From positions 731,106-795,105 of the forward strand of contig PCDI01000016.1 of assembly GCA_002778195.1 (NCBI GenBank): 64,000 nt of DNA, read 5' to 3'. Below the pieces are notes generated by a model that had not been told where the DNA came from, ran no database searches, and worked only from the letters and a program-made list of their open reading frames with translations. The position numbers and the translations under genes are program-made. The number at the start of each line of letters is the position of its first letter. Within the stretch, counting starts at the first letter, position 1. The stretch comes from Raffaelea ambrosiae. Taxonomy: Eukaryota > Ascomycota > Sordariomycetes > Ophiostomatales > Ophiostomataceae. Positions 24,080-35,713 of this stretch are shown here, piece after piece.

Positions 24080-24188
24080 AAGGGGGAAGATCCAAGGGGA
24101 GATCAAGGGACCATGGGAAGATCAAGGGGATCAAGGGAAGATCAAGGGGATCAAGGGGACCAAGGGAAGATCAAGGGGTCAAGGGATA
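24080..24188. repeat. GATCAAGGG(GA) minisatellite
   Basis: Roughly ten imperfect units of AAGATCAAGGGGATCAAGGG type, purine-rich on the plus strand. Confidence 0.85.
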
Positions 24189-26650
24189 AGAACAAGGTTC
24201 TTCTACTCGTCCAGAAGCGGAAATCACAGGGCCGACAGCAGGGCCGAGAACAAAGACTTAGTGGTACGAGTACGTGCGTTTGGTCCTTTTTTTTTCTCAT
24301 GTTGCACACCGTCAGCCGGGCCGGCAAGAGCGAGATGGAGCGAGGGAGAGGCTGTCACAGAAAGGGCGAGGCTACAAGGGAGAGGCCACAAGGGAGAATG
24401 GCAGCTGAAACGGACCCAGGACCCGGGAAGTCGGCGAGAACGGCAGTTGCGAGACCAGGTAGGTGGTCGGCGACAGAAGACATGACCGTCCCGGTGGACG
24501 GTGAAGCGGAAAAAAAAAAATAAGGCAAAAAGCAAAATTGTTTCAAAACGCGCCCTTGCGTGGTCTCTTCAGTCAGTTGATCTGTCGGCTGACAACGCAT
24601 CGCTTGTTTGTTCCGTTCTAAATTTGACGACGCACTTGGGTGTGTGCAAGATTCCTTTCACCGGCGTTGTATCAACAACGCAACATTGAGGGCCAGATCC
24701 ATTACGTACTCTTCCTCTCTGAAGAAGACGCATGACGGTGCACGACGCGTACCACCCAAAGATGACACGCGCAGCAGAGCCACACTGCAGATGCCTGCCC
24801 GTGGCCATGGCGTTCATGTTTGCTGTCCGATGCAAAACTGCCCGATTCGGAACGTTGACAACCCAAAAGGGGAGAGAGGGAGGGGGGACAAGACTGCAAC
24901 GGCGCAGGAGCCGCCGTTGGGTCTGGAGCAGTGAAAGAGGGGACCAAAAGCAAAAAAAAAAAGAAGACGAAAAAAAGAAGACGAAAAACGTCTGAGCGCG
25001 CGGCACTCCCCCCCCCTTCAACGTGTGCCGGCTCCCTCTGCCGGCTTGCCTTTGCCGGTGGTGGTGGGGAGGAGACAAGAGCAAGCGAGAGAGAGAGAGA
25101 GAGCGAAAAGAGACGGAACAATGGCTACCCGAACCGAAGTAGAAGAAGTTCGAAAAAATAACACATACTACTACTATGGGCAGGCCGAGCCCAGCATGAG
25201 GCAACCACAGTTTCTCGTTTTTTGGTGAACGTCGGATTGGGCAGAAAAAGCAAGACACGGGACAGCACCATGCAATGGGACGAAAGAGAAAAGAAAGGAA
25301 GAAAAGGAAGAGCAAAAAAAAAAAACATGGGACCATGGCTAGGCTCGCATACGTCTGTGAGCGTCCAGGGAGTTTCTGTGGTTGTGGTTCTGGAAGGATT
25401 CGTCCGACAAGGAGGAGCCGACCCTGGGATCATCTTGCATTGCAGCCTCGTCCTTGCCAACCTCTCTCTTGCTTTTCGCTTTGGCAATCTCACTCTCTTC
25501 TTGCTCAGCAACTCCCCAGAACCCCAGTTCCTTGCCATTACCACGTCGCGTAAAAAGACAAGAAAAAAGGAATCCAGCCAGGGGAGACCAGGCAAATGCG
25601 ATTACTCGTACATACCGGGTGGTGATCAACGAGCGAACAGGACGATGCCGGCAGGCAAGGAGGCAAACAAGCCGACAGGAGCCCCCCCCCCAAGCAAGCT
25701 ACTCAACAAGTGTCACACAAATCAGGAACAGAAAACCAAAGAACTGAACCTGTGCTAAGCGCCCATTGGGAAAGCAATCACAAAATCATACGAGTTTTGT
25801 CGGGGAACCAGGTAAAGAAGAAGGAACGAAAAAAAGAAGAAGGAACAGAGAGCCGAGTCGGCACAACGGGGACAGCTGGTGATCTGCCCGAAAGGACACC
25901 CAGACACGACCCAGACACGACACAGACACGCACAAATCGAATCGTGGTGCCAAAAGGTCGGCTGCCACCGCAGCATCAACACGCTTTGCGCGACATTAAG
26001 GTTTGTGTGCTATTGGATCATAGCCGAGCTCTGCTATATCGTCGCATTGTGAAAGATTTGCTGATTTCGTTCTCTTTCGATGTCCCTTCATTTTCTACGC
26101 GCTCGGCCGAGCTCTCTCTCCTTTTTCTTCAGGTTGTGCCCGCTTCCGGTAGAAATCAATGATGACGATTTTCATTGCCAATCTTCTTTTTTGTTGTTGT
26201 TGTTGTTCTCTCTTTGCACACCGGTCTGCTTAGTTGGCTTGTATTATAGCCTTTTCCGTTGTCGATCCAACATACGAGGTCGTGTGCTCTCACTCTGTCG
26301 CACGCATACTACTTGTATGCTACTTGTATGCCCAAACATATCACCACTTGCGGCGCCAGTGCACTTCTTTCCTCTCATCTTTGGGTTTCTCCAACTCTTT
26401 GTATTTCTTTCTATTTCTTTTTCCTGCTTTCGGTCTTCTTCTTCCTGATCCTACCATGCCTTCTCCTCGTTTTCCTCTTTCTCTTCTTTTCCCGTGACGG
26501 CTCGGGGTACCAGAAAACCAGAGTACCATCGCCCCGTCCAGGTAGGAGCGGCACAGGGCAAGCAACGAATGGAACCCTGCACTACGACGGTAGCCTCTCT
26601 CACTCTTCTCACCCGACGAGTACATGGGCCTCTTTTCTTCGGGGTCGCTT

Positions 26651-26806
26651 TTGTTCTGGGTCACTGTTCTGGGCCACTGTTGGTCACTCTTGATCTGAGT
26701 TACTGTTCTGGGACACTGTTCTGGGACACTGTTTTGAGCCACTGTTTTGAGCCACTTTTGTTCTGGGTCACTTCTGTTTTGGGTCACTTCTGGACCACTG
26801 TTCGGA
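26651..26806. repeat. CACTGTTCTGGG minisatellite
   Basis: About a dozen imperfect 11-15 nt units built on (C)CACTGTTCTGGG or CACTGTTTTGAG. Confidence 0.85.
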
Positions 26807-27245
26807 CCGGCTTTTAGCCCCTGCCTTTCTTGTCGTTCCTTCTCTTCCCTTTTGATCTGCCTTGCATAGTCGGGGTGCAACGCTGGCAAAGAGAAGAGTG
26901 AGAAAGAAGCCACCCGTACAAAGTGCACACAGAAACCGGTCGGCCAACGGCGCCAAGGGAAAACCGGTGACCCAGACTTTGCAACTGTGGATAGGGGATG
27001 TGCATGGCATGCTCTGGCACACACACAAAAAAAAGAGGCACTGGTCGTACCTGCACAGTATCTGAGTACGGTAGTACTTGAAAGATACGCCATTGTACGA
27101 GTCTCTTCACAGGGGATCCATCGTTTCTACCCCAGTGGGTAAGCTCTTCTGCAACAGCCATCTCCACAGTTTGCTAGGGCCTGCTCGAAGCTACTGTGTA
27201 TCCTTTTGTATGGCACCTCACCTCGTAACTACGGCTGTCCGTTGC

Positions 27246-27272
27246 CGAGAGAGAGAGAGAGAGAGAGAGAGA
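27246..27272. repeat. (GA)n microsatellite
   Basis: About 13 GA dinucleotides. A shorter GA run lies at 25086-25103. Confidence 0.9.
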
Positions 27273-29623
27273 ACAAGGCTATGGTATGCGTTTCAGCCTA
27301 CACTCGGGCACCAACTACTATGTAGCTGTGCCAGCCACCGGGGGCGCGTGGAAGAACCTGCGAGACGGCCGTGTCCTGGAAAGTTCCGTCGGGCGTTGTC
27401 CGCTCGTGAGCACTGGTGTGCACAGGGACCGGACGAGGGAGCGGTTCTTTGTCTGCTCTGCTCTTCTTGTCGTCCTTCTTCTACCCCCAAGGAGACGGCG
27501 CCGTTTCTCTCGGTCTGTGCACGTGCAACTAGCGTACACCTATCGAAGACGATCTCCAGTAGACCGTGGACAGCTCGGCAGCCACGTCCGACAAGAAGAG
27601 CGCGTTGCCTTTCCAGGAAGTCCGTAGGAAAGAATAGCAGCGACCGGTGTGGTGTGGACTCACTGTCGATCGATCCCGTTCCGTGGAGAGGGGGGGGGGG
27701 GGACAGACAAGTTTTTTTGAAACCTTTTGACAGACAACGGGGCTTGGAAAGCTCGTTTGTTAGCGGCCAACACCAAAAACATGGGGGGCGCAGGCTTGCT
27801 GAACTGGAAGTAGCCGAAGAAGCAGTCGTCGTGCCAATTTTCCACTTGTCTTCCCTGGACACGGCCTTTTCCAACGGTTTCCTGGGACGAGAGCAGCGAA
27901 ACGTGAGTACTAGATGGGGGGGCTACTGAGATAGAGGAGTGGATACTCTTGGAGAAGGAAAGGGGAAAATGTTCTCAACCGTTTTCCGTCTGTGTGGTGA
28001 GAGTCCACAACTCTTTGATGAAAAAGAGTGCTGTTTGTTTTGGCTCCTCTTTTTTTCTGGGAGCTTTGATATTCTTATCTTCTTTTTTTCTCAGACGGCA
28101 ATCTGGCCAAAATAGAAAGGGGCAGTGATTGTCGAATTGAAACAGTGGCAACCACAAGAGAATGGTCGGCCAAGAGGCTGACGACGCCAGAGCAAGAAGG
28201 AAGATGAACCCAAAAACCGATGATCACAGAAAAAAAAAGCGACGATCAGCCAAACCCAACAGAGACAACAAAAATACGTCTGTCCACAAAAGGAGGCGTT
28301 CATCTTGCATACTCCACGATATTCGTGCCGATCTATTGGCCCCCCCCCTTTTTTTTCGGCTGTTGCCAGAGCGAGCTGGGAAAGACCATACTTGCTATGT
28401 AGATTGCCAATCCTATGGTCGAGAACAGGCATTCCTTTTGGGTCACACACAACAAGCTCCTTCCGATGCCGCACCACTGTCGCTCAGCCGGGAGGATCGC
28501 CATAGCTCGTCGGCTGGGATTTCCGTTATGGCTTGCGGTGCCAGCCCGGGGGGAGTGAAACCAAAAAGGAGAGGGCGTCCAGGACCTGAATTTGCTAAAA
28601 TAAGAAGACCCAGCTTGTCAAAATGCCTGGGTCGGAAATCCTCCAAGATCTTGTTCCTGAAAAGCGGAAGCAGAAAAAAAAGAAGAAATTTCTAAAAAAA
28701 AAAATTCAAAAAAAGAAAGAAAAACCCCCAATGACAAATGCTTTGTTGCATCATCCTGCGGCTGGGCAGTGATCGGCTTTCTTCGTCTTGCTCTGTCTGA
28801 GTCTTGTCTGATCCCGCCGTTACACCGTACTTTCGCTCTCGCTTGTCACAAAACACACAACACCCCAAAGTTGGCTTGCGATCTTCCCTCCTACTAGTTG
28901 TAGCACACACGCGCGTGTAAGAGCTGTCAGCTGTCTGTGGCATTTTTCTTCTACTTGGGGGGGGGGACGATCTGCCCTCCTTGGTAAGACCGCATAAATC
29001 TTGGCAGCTTGCGGCCTTTTTTTGGTGCTCTCTCTTTGGTCTATTGGCAAAGAGGCGTTGACGAACCGGTCTTCCGATGCTACGCTGGACCTACAGCTCC
29101 GGTGATACACCCAGCTGTTTATTAGCCGGGTGGTGCCTGAGATACTATGGTAACTACACAGTACCACCGTAAGATATTCGTACAAAGGGTCGGCCACTCA
29201 AAATGCATCGTTCCCTATGATTTCATGCAAAATACAGACACACGCTGGACTCGGGCGTATAGGAGAACTCGTATTCTTATTTTGTTTCTTTGGTCGTTTG
29301 CCTTTTCTTCCTCCTATCAGCAGCCGACACTGTGTGATACTTTTCGTCTTTGCTTTGTTCCATCAATTGCTACGGCACAGTGGCTCTCTTCTGCAAGTGG
29401 TGGTTCTTTTTGTTGCTGTCCACAGTGTGTCCGCTTTCGTACGCGGTCAAGCCAGCCAAAGGCGTGTGCACGACACGCGCATACGGCACCCTCTTTCTCG
29501 CCGATACGCAGCTGTTCTTTGTAAACGGGACCGTGCCATCACTTCTCGGCAGTTGCCGGTGCAATACTCGGCACACCTCTGGAGGTCGAAAATGGACGTG
29601 GAGGGGCTCGATTGGAGCGCCTC

Positions 29624-29675
29624 CTGCAGCGTCTGCAGCGTCTGCAGCGTCTGCAGTGCCTGCAGTGTCTGCAGT
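29624..29675. repeat. 9-nt minisatellite (GTCTGCAGC)
   Basis: Six units, the last two with CAGTG in place of CAGCG; each carries a PstI-type CTGCAG. Confidence 0.9.
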
Positions 29676-29824
29676 CTTACGACTTTGCAGGACATGTGGT
29701 GAGACGGAACAGTTGTTCCCTGTCGAGAGTGAACTGGGAAGATGCATGCCATCCGAAAAGAAAAGAAAAAAAAATGTCCCCGACGAAAAGAAAGCGTAGA
29801 GGCGTTGCCAGGGATTTTCGTTTT

Positions 29825-29866
29825 CGTCTGCCCTCGTCTGCCCTCGTCTGTCCTTGTCTGCCCTCG
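29825..29866. repeat. 10-nt tandem repeat (CGTCTGCCCT)
   Basis: Four units with one base change. Confidence 0.85.
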
Positions 29867-30198
29867 CCTTCGGCTCGTAGCTGCTCAGATTGTTCCCGAT
29901 GTCTCGTGTTTTCAACTCGCTGTTCCCGCTTGTCGGAGAATCCAATGGCCTTCTAATAGAGTAGGATCTTTGGGTAGCAGTCTATCAGGGGAAACAGCAG
30001 CGAAAAAGAAAACCAGCCAGACCTCCCCAAACCACCTGTAGGGATCGGAATCCATTCGCGACCATTCCTGCGTCGGAGGCATACCCTGTAGTTACTACGT
30101 GTAGGAACACGCAAAAAAAAAAGGCACATGCGCACACTTTACAGGCAACGCATGCACCTCGGACGTGAAGGATCATAGGGAGAGACATGCAGGCGCCA

Positions 30199-30230
30199 GG
30201 CACAGGCACAGGCACAGGCACAGGCTCAGG
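30199..30230. repeat. Hexamer repeat (GGCACA)
   Basis: Five units, degenerating at both ends. Confidence 0.85.
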
Positions 30231-31063
30231 CGGGCACACACAAACACGCACACACACCGCAAGAAAGGAATGTGCAACGGCTGGCAGTCCAAGCAGAAAC
30301 AGAAAAACAAGGTACCAGCCGCCATAGCGCCTGCAGGCAACGCACGAGATGCACCCAGGATGGGACGGTGGTGGCAGCACAAAAAGAGACTCCAGGATAC
30401 AGCGCGGCACGGTCTTGTGGACGAAGACGCCGTTGAGGGATCCTCGTCTCGAGACGGGTGTAATACCATGTATGGCTATGTTAGTCGAAGAGGTGCGTGG
30501 GCTCGTGTTGTAACGGGACGGCCACTTCACCCAGGAAGAAAATAAACCGGACCAACGCGCAAGACCGGCCGATCTGGCCGCCTGACACAAGCCTGACAAG
30601 CGCAGCCTGGTCAACCTGGTCTGTCTGGCCGGCCTCCCCTGATCCTTCTCTCTTGGAGGTGTCCAACTGGGCACTCTCTCCCTGGCTGCATTGTCAGACG
30701 ACAGCCAGCCGGGGGGGGGGGGGGTACGGTTGTCTCTGAAACAAAGAGGCAGCTTCCGAGGTCGACACATGCAATACGAAGCTGTATTCTGCGTACGTGA
30801 ATGATCCATGCGACATGAATCCGTATTCTGTGTTCCCCATGCAATAGGAAGCTCTGCATTCTGCATTGCGTGCGTGTGCTATGATCCAAAAAGGCATCCA
30901 AGCCTGTTCCAGACGTGAATTTCTGCGGCATCGTCTATCTGACGCCTCTTGCTGGATATGCTATGTACATTGGTTTTTGTAGATATGCTAACGAACCCGG
31001 GGAAAAAAAGCGCTATACTGGAAAAAAGATTACATCAAGAGATTGCGAGGGGAACCACAGTCC

Positions 31064-33040
31064 TCAAAAATCGCTGTCTCGGGGCTGCGCGGTGACTTCT
31101 TTGGTCATGACCCGGCCGACGCGCACGCCTCCGACTTGCTCGACGTCGCTGCCGGCCGGGCGCCATGCTGGCTCCGGAGCCTGGCTGCGGCCGGATGGCT
31201 CGGTCCGCCGGCCTTGCGGTGACCACATTTCGGTGGCGATCTTTGCCTGGCTCTGTCTGGGTCCGTCCAGGGGCATGGGTGACGTGGCGATGGTGCTGGG
31301 CCGACGGATGGCCGTCGTCTGGGTGGCATTCGGGAGCACCTCGATGGCCATGTCGTCGGCCTCGGTCAACGTCGATACGCGCAGCGCCGAGATTGACCCT
31401 TGCGGGAGAAAGTGGTGGTGGTAGTGGCTGCGGTTTCGTTCCTGGCGGGATGCGTACTGCTGCGGGAGCGCCATGTGGCGGGAAGACGCCACGATGGATG
31501 GGTTGGAACTGCCCGCCACGGAGGCGGCCTGCCGCTCGAGCTCGAGATCTTCCAGCGCATGGCCTCCCGGGGGAAAAGGACCTCTGCGGAACATGCGCAA
31601 CCGCCATGGCCTCGCAGCTGGAGCGGGCGCCGAGACGGCCTCGGTGGGGATGGCAGCCGGAAGAGAAGCCTCGCTTTGGGAGCCGACCCGGCCGACTCGG
31701 GCGAGGAGGGATTCTCTGCGGGCTTTCCTGTGAAAAGTCAGAAGGTCGTTCGGATGGTTTTGCTCAGATGGTTGTATTCTGAGAAGACGGTCTCGGAAGA
31801 TCTCAGAAGATCTCAGAAGATGGTCATGCTCAGAGCCACGTCTCCGTGATTCCTTACCAGCTGGGCATGTTGATGTTTGTGGCCGAGTTCTGCGTCGTGG
31901 TGGTCCGGCCACTCGACAGCTCGGCCCGGCCATTCCTGCAGTCCGGGTCGTACTCCTCCTTCAGTCTGGGGAAGAGGCGACCGAGGCCCAGGAACAAGAG
32001 GTACCGGCGGTATTCATTGACGCCCTCCTTCGACGTGCCGAAAAAGACAAACGCCACCAGCGCGGACACAATGGGGACCCAACTGCTGTTCATCTGCGCA
32101 AACGACGTCTCGTCGTACATGGCGGTGAGGACGGTCTGCCAGGTCTTGTCGCCGTGCCGGATCGAGTGGAAGTCGAGCGGGTTGTCCCACGGCCAATTTG
32201 AGTAGATGTTCAGGGCCAGAAAGGCCGCCTCGATCGGCGTGTAGGGGAGGAGAATGCACAGCATCATCAGGTAGAGCTTGCGCCGGGCACGGAGGCTGCG
32301 CGAGGTGGCCATGCTGTTGGCCGAATAGTTGATGGCCAAGCGGGTGGTGCTCTGCACGTGTTGGAACTTTCTGAATGTCTGGCCTGGAATAAAAGTTAGC
32401 GAGGGGGGGGGCAGTCTAAACCAGTCCAAATGGGGAGGCGTTGTGAAAGAAGGAGAGAAGAAAGAGAGAGAGAGAACGGGGGGGGGTTGTGTGACGGACC
32501 CGCGTGGAACAGAGCGGCTGCTGTGAACAGGGGCGAAGGAAGCACGTAAAAGACCAGCGAGATCACCGTCGGAACAAAGCCCATGCTGCAGCCCGACACC
32601 GGCACCAGCACATAGCGGACGCCCTGCACAAAGACGGTGAGGCCCACTTGCAGGAGGGGGATCGGGAACATGATGAGCGCCTGGACCGCAATGCGGTGGC
32701 GCCGCTCGCGGCCGGACAGCCCGGCCACCCGGGTCAGGCCGACCTGCTCGGAGAGCCGCCGCATGATGGCACAGACGCTGGCGCTGAAGATGGTGGCCAG
32801 GGGCACCTGGATGTACGCCTGCAGGTCACACCAGCCATAGCCGGGATACCACAGGAGCGATTCGTCGCTGCGCCAGATGGCCGCGTTGACCAAGGTGAAG
32901 ACAATCGAGAGCCAGTTGACGCCGACAAAGACCCAGGCCGGGAACTCACTGTGCTTCCAAAGCAGCGTCAGGGGCACCCAGGAGGCCAGCAACGCCACCG
33001 GGCACAGAAGCAGGCGTAAGACGTCGTTGACGAGAAGCAT
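31064..33040 (-). CDS. STE3: STE3-type (a-factor class) pheromone receptor GPCR
   Basis: Three exons on the minus strand: 33040-32500, 32383-31858 and 31727-31064, giving 576 residues. Intron 1 (116 nt) has donor GTCCGT and acceptor TTCCAG with GCTAAC upstream. Intron 2 (130 nt) has donor GTAAGG and acceptor TTTTCACAG with CTGAC. Phases 1 and 2 match exactly. Exon 1 encodes transmembrane helices 1-5, including the family-like LVNAAIWRSD and WCDLQAYIQVPLA segments. Exon 2 encodes helices 6 and 7 (about 211-235 and 274-296). Exon 3 encodes a long basic, Ser/Thr-rich cytoplasmic tail ending in a GGVRVGRVMTKEV-type segment typical of Pezizomycotina PRE-1 proteins. By family it sits in the plasma membrane, senses the lipopeptide mating pheromone and signals through a heterotrimeric G protein. 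It is an orthologue of Neurospora pre-1. The only weak point is the unusual GTCCGT donor. Confidence 0.93.
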
Positions 33041-34742
33041 TGTCGTTGGTTTTGCCGACGCGAGTCAATGCTAAGATTGCGAGAATGGGGAGGGCTCCTT
33101 GGGGGGGGGGGGATGTAGATCAATGCGAGATATCAAGATATCCAGATATCCAGAGGTGCTGTCTTGTTCATGAAATCTGAACAGAACCGAACAGAAATGT
33201 AAAAGGATGGTACAAAAAAGACAGGAACTGCACAAGAAAACAAACCGTGAGGGTATCACAGCAAAAGCACAAAAACACAACAGGCCACGCCAGGAAAAGG
33301 AAAGTATCCAAAAGCTCGAAAGCAGGAGGCTAGAACCAGAGGAAGTACAATTCAGCTCGGAATGCAATGCAGTGCGTCCAGAGAGGCCTTGTCCGTATCT
33401 GACACACACAACGGATCAACCTCGCGGAAGCGTGCTATCCAGAGGCCGACGTAGCCCTAGGCAGGAAGTCCGCCATAGAGGAAAGCCGTTGAATAGATGG
33501 TGGGCATGGCCAATTGCAAGTCCAAAGAAAAAAGTGTTTCAAAACCAAAAAGGCCTGCCGGGCAGGTTCAGGGAGACTGAAACAAGATGAGATGAACAGG
33601 TGATAGACAAGGCCAAAGGAGAAGATGAGAAGATACACGAGGTATCCAAAACCCGGGAAAGGAGAGGAAGGGGAAAAAAAAGAAGAAGGAAGAGTTACAC
33701 GTTGGTGGGTGGGAAAGGCTGTCAAATAAGATCTGCCAGATCCTAACTCCTCCTTAAAAAGAGCTAAAAAAAGGTAACAAGCTTAAGAAACGCCACGCAA
33801 AAAACACAGATAAGCACCGGAGGAAAGGCCAGAAAAAGAAGGAAAGGAAGCGAGGGCCTCACAGGGGAAGGGCGGTTGCCGAACAGGCCATACGGGACGT
33901 TTGTGTTGTTTGTGTTTGCTATTGAGGAGGTTGAGGCTATACAAGGGTCTTATTCACACCCAAAAGAGGCAACCGCTGCCCGAATAGGAAATCACCTACT
34001 GCCCCCGTCTCAGCAAGGGGGGATCCAGCCTTGTAACCAGCAACCGGATGCCGGACCCTCTTTTTGATGTGACCGATCAACATGAGTAGTCGGATGGAGG
34101 AGAGAAGAGATCCCTGGGAGTAGCATTGCGTCTGACGCTGGTGGCCTCCCCCCCCTCCCCCAAATCACACCCGACGGGACAAGTTTCCCTCCGTGAAGAC
34201 AAACCGGCTGAGCCGTTTGGCCAGCACATGTTGATCGCGTCTCTTGGAAAGAACACTATCGAAAAGCCATGCTTTAGTGTGCCTTGGAGAAACCAGTCTG
34301 AGCCGCCAAGAAGGAGGAGTCGGAATCGCTTAAAATTGCTGTTTCTTGTCATGATGTTCATCCAACGAAGCGTGGACGTGATAGCGGTTTGATGCTTCGA
34401 AATGCCCGTTGTGTTCTCATGGGAGGGCCAGCCACACTTCGATACGCTCGGACCATGCTGCGCCACAAACGTTTTTTTTTTAAATGGACAAAGAAGACGC
34501 GACGCGTGCGCAGGTACTTTGTAGAACAAAGGTGGCCCATGCTCCTCCCCTCCCTGGCTGGCCTATGGTCGCACTTTCCTCGTTTGGCGTGCACGCACCA
34601 AATTCTGTTCGCACTCAATCCCGGACGTTTCCAACTTCCAAAAATCCAGCTTCCCATCCCAATTCGACACCATCCCGTCTCGCGCATCTCTCAACACCTC
34701 GCTTTCGGCACACACACTCTCAAGAACCCACTCTTTCCAGCC
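33041..34742. other. Intergenic region between STE3 and mtSSB (divergent promoters)
   Basis: The two genes diverge from this 1.7-kb spacer, so it should hold both promoters. I see a cluster of GATATC palindromes at 33128-33150, a G run at 33101-33112 and one TACTTTGTA at 34515. No gene is evident. Confidence 0.6.
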
Positions 34743-35341
34743 ATGTCGTCCTTTCTTATGCGCCGCGCCGGCCTGATGGCCAGCACTGCTTCGCCCATCG
34801 CTGCCACCCGTGCCTTCAGCGCCTCGGCCGCCCGTCGCGTCGCCCGCATCACCGTTGTCGGCCACCTGGGCGACACCCCCGAGCTGCAGGCCACCAGCAC
34901 GGGTCGCGATGTGCTCAAGTATGTCGTGGCTAGCAGCAGCGGCCCGCGCGACAACCGCCAGACCAGCTGGTTCCGCATTTCGAGCTTCCTGCCGGAGGGT
35001 GCCCAGCGCGACCTGCTGACGTCTCTGCCCAAGGGGTGAGTGAGGAGGAGGAGAGGAGAAGGAGGAGAGGGACAAGGAGAAAACACGGAGGGCAGAGAGA
35101 AGAAGAAAGGAAAAAGAAGAAAATACACGCCCGCTAACAATTTAGCACGCTCGTCTTTGTCGAGGGCGACGCCACCATTGGCACATACCAGGATGCCGAG
35201 GGCAAGACCCGGAGCGCCCTGAACATTGTGCAGCGTACGTATCCCCGGCCTGGTCTTCCCGTCTTTCTGTTCTCGCCACTAATGTAACCCGTCTGTACAG
35301 GCAGCATCGAGGTTCTCAAGCGCCCGACGCCGATCGAGTAA
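34743..35341 (+). CDS. RIM1: Mitochondrial single-stranded DNA-binding protein (OB fold)
   Basis: Three exons (34743-35035, 35146-35234, 35301-35341) encode 140 residues, close to the 135 of yeast Rim1. Donors are GTGAGT and GTACGT; acceptors are CTAAC-AATTTAG and GTAACCCGTCTGTACAG; phases 2 and 1 are kept. Residues 1 to about 35 form a Ser/Ala/Arg-rich mitochondrial presequence. Then follow the OB-fold hallmarks ITVVGHLGDTPEL, TSWFRISSF, LVFVEGDATIGTYQD and ALNIVQRSIEVLKRP. By family it coats single-stranded mtDNA during replication and repair in the matrix. The frame is open upstream to 34389, but that part has no SSB similarity and the ATG at 34743 directly precedes the presequence. Confidence 0.94.
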
Positions 35342-35713
35342 GCGAGGAAAACTTGGGACCCGTGCTATCGCATCGCTATCGGGCCTGTCCATGGCCCCCC
35401 CCTGACCGCAGGCTGCTTCGTTAAACAAACACCGTCGTTGCCTCTATTTTTTTTCTTTTTTTTTCTCTACTCTTGAGGGCAATCGCTGGATATATGGTGG
35501 CTGTACAATTGATGTATTTCCTTTTGTGGCTGCGTGTGTGTGTATATCTTTGTGCTATTCGTTGGGGGGAAATAGAGAAATGGACTAGTCCTTTGCCAAC
35601 ACCACACTCAAATTCACGTGGCCTGTATTTTGTTTTTTTTTGTGGGAAGGATCTCAATTGGAGAATGGAAGACTGGGTTTTTTCACCATGCCGTTGCTGG
35701 GTTGACCGAGCCA
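35342..35713. terminator. Convergent 3' region of mtSSB and GSH2
   Basis: A 372-bp spacer in which two converging genes end. It is T-rich around 35444-35466 and 35630-35640. Both polyadenylation regions should lie here; I cannot place the exact sites. Confidence 0.5.

Larger units (their letters stand above)
20001..25000. other. Gene desert, part 4
   Basis: No supportable gene. The stretch contains trinucleotide, pentamer, TTTTTCATG and GATCAAGGG arrays, a 14-bp perfect hairpin at 23360-23417, and TACGAGTA/TACTCGTA copies at 20379, 20687, 21594, 21948 and 24266. Confidence 0.6.
25001..31063. other. Gene desert, part 5, ending at the STE3 3' end
   Basis: No supportable gene. The longest frame (27078-27929, plus, 283 codons) has an overlapping 193-codon frame on the other strand and a GA microsatellite inside it, so I treat it as chance. 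The stretch holds several minisatellites and TAC-N-GTA motifs at 25603, 26310, 26321, 27316, 28821 and 29155. The last bases should include the 3' UTR of STE3. Confidence 0.55.

Noticed and set aside
27078..27929. 283-codon plus-strand frame in the desert
   Set aside because: It includes a GA microsatellite and Cys/Arg-rich chance-like sequence, overlaps another open frame on the other strand, and has no recognisable motif.
34389..34742. In-frame N-terminal extension of mtSSB
   Set aside because: It lacks similarity to SSB and would bury the mitochondrial presequence that begins at 34743.
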